A stretch of 64,000 nucleotides of DNA from Zoroaster sp. YZ-2022 (taxonomy: Eukaryota > Echinodermata > Asteroidea > Forcipulatida > Zoroasteridae): the NCBI GenBank assembly GCA_029582265.1, contig CM055823.1, forward strand, positions 19,650,827-19,714,826, given 5' to 3'. Positions 56,513-64,000 of this stretch are shown here, in pieces. Both the position numbers and the translations under genes were made by a program. A model generated the notes under the pieces. That model was not told the origin of the DNA, made no database searches, and saw nothing but the letters and a program-made list of their open reading frames with translations. Within the stretch, counting starts at the first letter, position 1. Each line of letters starts with the position of its first letter.

Positions 56513-56984
56513 GTGCACCCACTAAATAAACTCCCATAGTAAACAGTGCTGAAACACAAAATATTAAAAATCGTTGAAAAATATTTAAAAGACCCACAGT
56601 TTTTTAAAACCAAGAAAAAAATTGATCGATATATAACCTTTTATTTTATTTTCTATTTACTGTCTAAAGTCCAGGTTTCAGGGTTATCCTCATCCCAATG
56701 AAAACCACCCTCTACTGTAATGAAAACGACCACAGTGAAAAAGCAGCCATTTTGGAAAAAAGGGCCTTACGCTTGAAATCAAAGTGGAACTACTTTTCAG
56801 GGCCTAGTGTATCCCAAAGTACTCACAGTTGGAAGTCAAGGATCCCAGGTTATGATATTGGGCCATTTTTAACACAATTCATCAAATGTATGGGCCTCAA
56901 TTCTTTGTTTTCAAACATTTGAGGACATACACTTTATGATAAACAACTCGGGTGAATTCCTCACTATTTAGTGGGAGTGCACCC
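56513..56984. mobile_element. MITE-like element, copy 2
   Basis: A second copy of the element at 10,727-11,181, in the same orientation, with ends GTGCACCCACTAAATAAACT and GGGAGTGCACCC. Internal blocks such as CAGCCATTTTGGAAAA and CTTACGCTTGAAATCAAA are shared. It contains small insertions relative to copy 1. Confidence 0.8.
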
Positions 56985-57599
56985 ATAGGGGTTCGCGAAG
57001 GGGCATTTTTGTATTGTTAGCACCATTTTATATGAACGGCCATTAGTGAGCAACAATTTTAAACATGTTTAGAAAGGATTCTGCCCACTTGGTAAAGTAT
57101 GTTGATTTTATCAATGTTTTTCAATAAGTACAGTATTTAAAACAAACATTGAATCGCCCATAATTTGGCTACCGTAACTATGGCTGTGACGTAGGAAAGT
57201 TAGTATATCACTGGTTAACCGTTCGCGTGCGCTACTGGCTCCATTCTAGTATTAACGGTTACGGGGAAAAGTTTTCACTTTGAAAATTTCTAACAAAATG
57301 GCCGCTGGATCTCCTTTTCAGGTAAAAAACAAAGATAAATGCAACAAGAGGTTAAAACATAGGAAAAGGTGTAAATTTGGAAAGTAATGGATGAGAGGGT
57401 GGAATTCAGCAGTGAGAATGTCCGGTTTGCATTTAAAATGACTTTATTTAATCATTCATGTGACTCCGCCGCGACCATACTGTTGTCATATGTTTGTACA
57501 GTAAAGAGGTTGTAAACGGAACCGCGTAATAAAGCCAAGCTCACAGCTGAAGACATTCTGCTAGAGGGCTATGATATACACAGGGGGAAATAGGTTGGT
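56985..57599. other. Non-coding sequence
   Basis: No exon, RNA or repeat is recognised between the MITE and the minisatellite. Confidence 0.45.
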
Positions 57600-58325
57600 G
57601 CCATAGATCAAACCGGGCCTAAATGTAGATCCTACGTAAATGTGAATTCAAACTGAGCCCTAAATGTAGATCCTACGTAAATGTGGAGTCCAAACTGAGC
57701 CCTAATGTAGATCGACCTAAATTTATATGTCAAACTGAGCCATAAATGTAGACCCTACATGTTGTAGATCCAAAACAGAGTCCTAAATATAGATCGACCT
57801 AAATGTGAATCCAAATTGAGCCCTAAGTAATAGATCGACCTAAATGGAGATCCAAACTGAGCCTAAATGTAGATCCTACGTAAATGTAGATTCAAACTGA
57901 GCCCTAAATGTAGATCTTACGTAAATGTAGATCGACCTAAATGTAGATCAAACTGGGCCCTACATGTAGATTCTGCGTAAATGTAGATTCAAACTGAGCC
58001 CTAAATGTAGATCCTACGTACATGTAGATCAACCTAAATGTGGTCAAACTGAGCCCTAAATGTAGATCCTACGTAATGTAGATCCAATCTAAATGTAGAT
58101 CCAAACTGAGCCCTAAATGTAGATCCTACGTAAATGTAGATCGACCTAAATGTACATCCAAACTGAGCCTCAAATATATATTCTATGTAAATGTAGATCC
58201 GATCTAATGTAGTCAAACTGAGCCCTAAATGTGAGATCTGATCTAAATGTGAGATGAGCAAAAATGAGCCTAAATGTAGATCAACCTAAATGTGTGTAAA
58301 TGCAGTAACCTAATGTAGCTTGACC
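57600..58325 (+). repeat. Minisatellite with unit CCTAAATGTAGATC...
   Basis: About 16-18 imperfect units of roughly 40 bp built from AAATGTAGATCCTACGTAAATG and TAGATTCAAACTGAGCCCT, some shortened to half units with GATCGACCTAAATG. There is no gene within it. Confidence 0.9.
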
Positions 58326-58439
58326 AGATTACACCATTACCCTAATTGAATTCCGTGTTTCCAAGGAACTCCTTTTCAGTAACAATGGCAACCTCGGTTG
58401 GTAATTTAAACTTCCGTAGAAGGTAAAAAAATGCAAAAG

Positions 58440-59690
58440 AAAAAATCAATGTGTGGAAGGTGCATAATCATCTACATGTACGTTTGTTATGCGTGGAGGT
58501 GCATAATCAATATATGTTTTGTTATGTGTGGAAGGTGCATAATCATCTATATGTTTTGTTATGTGTGGAAGGTGCATAATCATCTATATGTTTTGTTATG
58601 TGGAAGGTGCATAATCCTTATATATATTTTGTTATGCGTGGAAGGTGCATAATCATCTACTATATTTGTTATGCGTGGAAGGTGCATAATCATCTACATG
58701 TATATGTTTTGTTATGTGTGGAAGGTTTTAATCATCTATATGTTTGTTATGCGTGGAAGGTGCATAATCATCTACATGTATATGTTTGTTATGCGTGGAA
58801 GGTGCATAATCATCTACATGTATATGTTTGTTATGTGTGGAAGGTGCATAATCATCTATATGTTTTGTTATGTGTGGAAGGTGCATAATCATCTACTATA
58901 TATGTTTGTTATGTGTGGAAGGTGTAATCATCTATATATTTATTGTGAATGAGTGCATAATCATCTACATGTATATGTTTGTTATGTGTGGAAGGTGCAT
59001 AATCATCTATATGTTTTGTTATGTGTGTGGAAAAGGTGCATAATCACATCTACTATGCTGTTGTAAATGGAAAATATTAATCATCTACACATGTATATAT
59101 TTTGTTTTGTGTGGAAGGTGCATAATCATCTATATGTTTTATTATGTGTGGAAGGTGCATATCATCTATATGTTTTGTTATGTGTGGGTGTAATCATCTA
59201 TATGTTTGTTAGCCGTGGAGGTGCATAATCATCTACATGTATATGTTTGTTGTTATGCGTGGAAGGTGTAATCATCTACATGTATATGGCTTTGTTATAA
59301 TAATGGAGATATTTCCATCTATATGTTGTATATGTGTTAGTGCATAATCATTTATCTATATATGTTTTGTGTTATGTGTGGAAGGTGTAAAATCTATATG
59401 TTTTGTTATGCGTGTGAAGGTGTAATCATCTACATGTATATGTTTGACATATATGTGGAAGATTTTGTAATCATCTACTCTATGTATTTGTGTAAGTGGA
59501 AGGTGCATAATCATCTACATGTATATGTTTGTTATGTGTGAAGGTGCATAATCATCTATATGTTTGTATATGTCGTGGAAGGTTATAATCATCTACATTT
59601 GTGTATATGTTGTTATGTGTGGAAGGTGCATAAATCATCTATATGTTTTGTATGCGTGGAAGGTGCATAATCTGATGTGTATTATTATTG
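58440..59690 (+). repeat. Satellite array with unit GTGGAAGGTGCATAATCATC, left part
   Basis: Tandem units of 37-45 bp: TGTTATGTGTGGAAGGTGCA, TAATCATCTA and a variable (CATG)TATATGTTT end. Two unit types alternate: TGTGTGG with the short end, and TGCGTGG with the CATGTATATG end. Frames reading WKVHNHLY... are repeat artefacts. Confidence 0.93.
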
Positions 59691-59699
59691 TGTGTAACT

Positions 59700-60052
59700 A
59701 ATCATTTCTACCAGTCAATAGAAACCAAGGGATGCCTCAGAAAAGGCGCATAGCACTGTAAGCTCGAAAGCCTGGGGAAAACCTGTAAACAAGGGCGCAC
59801 AGTGAACAAGAAATACCGGGGTAAAGCCCCTTACACTTCCACGATAAAGTGTTCTGGGTTCTTTTACGTGCATTACTTAATCTGGTACACGGGACCTACG
59901 GCTTAACGTCCCATCCGAAGGACGAAACAATTATGGTTAAGTATCTTGCTCAAGTTTGACATAAATGTCGACAGGGCTCGAACCCACACACCTGCTGCTG
60001 GCAACACCAGAACTTTAGGGTTTCATTGCGCTGAACCGCTCGGCGACACTCC
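59700..60052 (-). repeat. V-SINE-type SINE inserted in the satellite
   Basis: On the minus strand the head GAGTGTCGCCGAGCGGTTCA carries a class II tRNA-like B box (GGGTTCGAGCCCTGTC), then the conserved TTGAGCAAGATACTTAACCA and CGTCCTTCGGATGGGACGTT blocks. It is a diverged relative of the copy at 37,410. Satellite sequence continues on both sides. Confidence 0.75.
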
Positions 60053-61060
60053 AATATAATCATCTACTATATATGTTGTTATGCGTGGTAGGTGCATAAT
60101 CATCTACATGTATATGTTTTGTTATGCGTGGAAGGTGCATAATCATCTACGTGTATATGTTTGTGTGCGTGGAAGGTGCATAATCACTCTACATGTATAT
60201 GTTTTGTTATGCGTGGAAGGTGCATAATCATCTACCATGTATATGTTTGTGATATTATTGGAAGGTGCATAATCATCTATATGTTTTGTTATGCGTGGAA
60301 GGTGCCATAATCATCTACATGTATAATGTTTGTTATGCCGTGGGTGCAAGGTGCATATCATCTATCATGTATATGTTTGGTATGCGTGGAAGGTGCTGTG
60401 TCTAATCATCTACACATGTACATGTATATGTTATGTATTATGAAGGTGCATAATCATCTATATGTTTTGTTATGTGTGGAAGGTGCATAATCATCTATAT
60501 ATTTGTTATGTGTGTGGAAGGTGCATAATCATCTATATATGTTTTGTTATGTATGTGGAAGGTGCATAATCATCTATATGTTGTGTGTTATGCGTGGAAG
60601 GTGCATAATCATCTACATGTATATGTTTATGTTATGCGTGGAAAGAAATTGCATAATCATCTACATGTATATGTTTTGTTATGTAATGGAAGGTGCATAA
60701 TCATCCTATATGTTGTTATGTGTGGAAAGGTGCATAATCATCTATATGTTTGTGTTATGTGTGGAAAGTGCATAATCATCTATATATGTTTGTTGTTATG
60801 TGTGGAAGGTGCATAATCATCTATGTTTATTATGCGTGGAAGGTGCCATAATCATCTACATGTATATGTTTGTTATGCGTGGAAGGTGCATAATCATCTA
60901 CATGTATATGTTTTGTTATGCGTGGAAGGTGCATAATCGTCTACATGTATATGTTTGTTAATAATGTGAGGTGCATAATCATCTATATGTTTGTTATGTG
61001 TGGAAGGTGCATAATCTCATCTATATGTTTTATTGTATATGTGTGGAAGGTGCAACGACC
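60053..61060 (+). repeat. Satellite array, right part
   Basis: The same 37-45-bp units as at 58,440-59,690 resume directly after the SINE and stop at about 61,060, where GTGGAAGGTGCA passes into unique sequence. Confidence 0.93.
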
Positions 61061-62409
61061 ATGTGTGGATCATGCAACGACCACGTGCGGTATCCTGTTT
61101 TTAACAACGTGCGCGTTAGTAGTGCGCAGAGTAGTTTCCTACTTTCAGTTTCACATGGTGTTGCTGATTTTTCATGGTACTGCACTTCATTTTCTATGGG
61201 AGAAAATTTAAATTTGGAACTAAATGTGAGAAGTGGGCGTGATATTGTGGTCATATCGTAATGTTCTATGAACAGATACCATTATATTGTGGAAGAAACG
61301 CGCATTACACTATAAGCCTTAAGGTGAACACATAAAGTCCGGCATATTAAACTGACTTTGGTACATAAATCATATCATCTCATCAACATAACTTGAACAA
61401 CACGATCATAAAAAACAAGAAGCCATTCATAACCAACAGAATTAGCAACATGGAATTTTTTTATTAACCAAAAAAATACAAAAATCACCAAAAAGATACA
61501 ATGTTTCGAAGATGACAGCATTTCGATTCAAAAATATTTCTCAGGAGGATTGGTACTAGGTAGCCAAAACTCAGTTAAGAGAGGAAAGTGGACATAACGC
61601 CAATGTGGAGTACAAATGCTGATTTAGGTTATTCCATTTACCATCTCCAAAAGAAACCTAATAACAAAGTTACAATAAAAATCAACCAATTAGTTAACCA
61701 GACTAGGGAATGATTGTTATCTATATTACACTATTGTATGTGCTTCAATGCACTCTTCAGGCTACCGTACATTTACAAAACCACATATTCTAGACAACTT
61801 CGATTTACAAATCAGGCAAAACACTGTTAATTAACTAACTCACCAGTTAATGCAGGAACCCTCCTTTCATTCAGGATCCCCCTTCGTCTGAAGTTACTTT
61901 GAGGGTTCATAATATTACTTTATTTCACACAAGGTAAATCTAAATATATCACCGTCTGCGGCTAGGACGTCAAAGACCGTTTTCCACACTTTCTCTCAGC
62001 AGGGGCGCATCACTCTAATATTACAGAGCGTAAAAACTCAGACTTAGACGTTAAATAAACCTTGATTGTGTCATCCTACGTCACAGAAATAAATACAAAG
62101 TAAATAACACTTACCAATGACAACTGTCATTTCTGAAACACTAATTATACCACCAATATTGATTTGACACTCAATGAGCACTATTTAAAAAAATTAATCA
62201 CACCAGTTGACTGTGTTCCTCCGCGGTCATACATGTACGTGATAGTATATTCATGTCAAAATTTAAACAATAAACTGCGCCCTCAAGGTCAACTTGAATT
62301 CAGTTTACCAATCACACAAATCTTCTCTACTTGAATTATCTTCTCCTGGAGATCATATGAAAACTTCTTAATAGCAAAATGTCAAAATGTTATAACATGA
62401 ACAATTAAG
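61061..62409. other. Non-coding sequence
   Basis: No exon, RNA or repeat is recognised. It may include the 3' part of whatever element carries the SGNH-like gene. Confidence 0.4.
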
Positions 62410-63003
62410 ACAACCATCAACGGGATTCAAAAACTTAACAAGCTGCTTGACAGTCCTTTCGTATTGGTGCATCCCAAGTTGGGTTAGATGCACACCATCG
62501 GCATTATGCGTAAGTGCTTCGAACCCTGTGTCTCCACAAACCACCGATCTTCCAAGAAGGTGTATCCTCCAAGCAGCGTGTTAAACACTTCTGCCTTTTG
62601 ATTAAACTCGTCCACGCTAACTTGATTACTCACGTGCTTCCTGTCCTGGAAAAAGGCAACACTGGCAGGAAAATAAACACATCTGGATGTATATTCCAAC
62701 TAGGAAAAGCATTTACAAATAACCTTAGCTCAGCAGCTTACAATTTCAAGGGATCCTTATCTCTTGAACAAGGTCATTCATTCCAGATCAAAAATCAAAA
62801 TGGAAGGCTTGGCTCTGTCTATTTGCCTTAAATAATAGCCGGATTGGACTGTATCCTACCATGGAGGAAGAGTGAGACCACCTTCTCCAATGCGTCTTAT
62901 TAAAACCGTAGCCCGCCCCCAACTCTATTAGTATAATACACTGACGCTTGTTCTTTAAACGTCTTACAAAACTATGACCAAACAATACAACTGTCATCAT
63001 ATC
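62410..63003 (-). pseudogene. SGNH/GDSL-hydrolase-like protein, broken
   Basis: The frame at 63,000-62,788 starts MMTVVLFGHSFVRRLKNKR, with the block I serine in GHS. Further on, DLVQEI follows a degenerate GxND-like position (about 62,770), then FLVGIYIQMCLFSCQCCLFP. After another frame change NADGVHLTQLGMHQYERTVK (about 62,495-62,430) supplies the DxxH pair of block V. About 190 codons, the usual size. Proteins of this kind, starting VVLxGHSFVRRL and ending DGVHLxxxG, are often carried by retroelements and other mobile DNA in aquatic animals. A deacetylase or esterase role is only a family-level guess. At least three frame breaks. Confidence 0.6.
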
Positions 63004-63173
63004 AATATACAGAAAAAGGAATGGTCCTGGATTCCTACTTTATGAAATAAACTATAACAAAAGGTGGCGTAAAACAGGTTTGCTCCTTTGAGAACTGGAT
63101 ACCCAAGGTTTTCCAAAACATGTATTTAATTAAGCAATCTTCTCCGAAATGCACAATTTGAAACCAGACACAC

Positions 63174-63270
63174 ACTAGGCTTGGGCGATATCGATTTTTT
63201 AATCCGATATATCGTCAAACATAAATCGCGATGGGATAATATCGCGTTATTTATATTTTCACGCATGAGT
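63174..63270 (+). repeat. Possible hAT-type element end
   Basis: TAGGCTTGGGCGATATCGAT followed by words such as CCGATATATCG and GATAATATCGCG resembles the termini of some animal hAT elements (GGGCGATATCGA). The matching opposite end is not seen in the window. Confidence 0.3.
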
Positions 63271-64000
63271 GCTTTAAAGCCGGTAATGACGGGGATGTAC
63301 CCGTCTACAAGTGTCACAATAATTTGCCAGTGCTTACCTGAGAGACACGTGCAATTGCGCCGTTCACGAGTGCAACATATGGGGCAGGTTTCGCTTACCT
63401 AAATAGAAACAAAACGGCACAGCTATGCGAAAATGCGAACGTAACCAGACAATTGTTTTCAGTTTGTGACATGTTCAGTCATCAACGTTTCTCAAAATAG
63501 AACTTACTCGTGAGTGCTAGTAACTTGAAAGATATACTGGTGTACCAACAATCACTTAATCATGTTTTAACACTTTTTACAATCCGCCATCTAGAAACTA
63601 AGCGCAACCGATCACACAAAGTTCGGTTTATGTTTGGTCAGAACCATGATGTCATCATAGCACAACCGAACATGTGAAAACGCTTCACCAATGACCAAAG
63701 CCCAAACATATTTCTGGTTACGGTTGCAAAAACGCAGCCATCCCGCATAATAATTATGTGGGACGGTTACTGCGTCGTGCGTCCCAATCAAATCATAAGC
63801 CAGAGTTCATGTGATTCACGTGTTCCACGTGACAAGTTTATTCCTGCATATAGTACCGTGGAGAATAAAACCATGTGATTCGAAAATGTCACATGGTTTT
63901 ATCAAGAGTACGTGTATGTGTTTTGTCTACGGACAAGAGAGTATGGTACAACAGAATAGTGTCCTAATCCCTCAACTTTGAACAGAGCCGCTGCCGATCC
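63271..64000. other. Non-coding sequence to window end
   Basis: Apart from the 14-bp hairpin, no gene or element is recognised. Confidence 0.45.
63865..63902. repeat. Perfect 14-bp hairpin
   Basis: ATAAAACCATGTGA and its reverse complement are separated by 10 nt (TTCGAAAATG). There is no T-run or coding context to make it a terminator. It could be the end of a short inverted-repeat element. Confidence 0.6.

Noticed and set aside
58431..61211. Several frames repeating WKVHNHLY or MRGRCIII
   Set aside because: They are translations of the 37-45-bp satellite. No start context, no conservation beyond the repeat unit, and frame changes at each irregular unit.

Overview
This is animal nuclear DNA, most likely from a marine invertebrate. 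It is AT-rich, with very low gene density, spliced exons, tRNA-derived SINEs, several LINE clades, a Penelope-like element, a Polinton/Maverick, satellites and microsatellites. I cannot fix the phylum from sequence alone; the receptor type and the SINE types would fit an echinoderm, another deuterostome or a lophotrochozoan. Almost every long coding region, host or transposon, is broken by small frame changes, often at homopolymers. Either all are decayed or the assembly comes from noisy long reads.

Host gene. Four exons at 2.9-8.2 kb each encode one leucine-rich repeat (three are exactly 72 bp, one is 90 bp, all in the same splice phase). An exon at 52,378-53,497 encodes the hinge and seven-helix domain of an LRR-containing, rhodopsin-like receptor (LGR / relaxin-receptor / GRL101 type). 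All are on the + strand, so the simplest reading is one receptor gene whose 44-kb intron has filled with mobile DNA.

Intron contents, left to right: MITE-like and foldback repeats, tandem repeats and SINE-like fragments (9-17 kb); a Polinton of about 19.9 kb (17,302-37,181) with TIRs of about 400 bp; a V-SINE-like element (37.4-37.8 kb); two Penelope-like copies as a 2.1-kb-arm inverted repeat (38,252-42,757); a 5'-truncated CR1/L2-type LINE (43.6-44.8 kb); and a nearly full-length Tx1-type LINE on the minus strand (45.0-50.5 kb) with TTA-rich microsatellite on both sides.

Polinton. PolB runs rightward from the left TIR. Integrase, two small proteins, a membrane-anchored protein, the packaging ATPase and the major capsid protein run leftward. 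A rightward pair, a leftward gene, a rightward group of four and two leftward genes from the right TIR complete it. A 3,984-bp piggyBac-type transposon flanked by TTAA splits the capsid gene, so this copy cannot make capsids. The TIRs carry the same inward-facing promoter-like block, and a third copy sits upstream of a further gene.

Downstream of the receptor exon lie a second MITE copy, a minisatellite of about 40 bp (57.6-58.3 kb), a 37-45-bp satellite (58.4-61.1 kb) with a SINE inside it, and a broken SGNH-hydrolase-like gene (62.4-63.0 kb).
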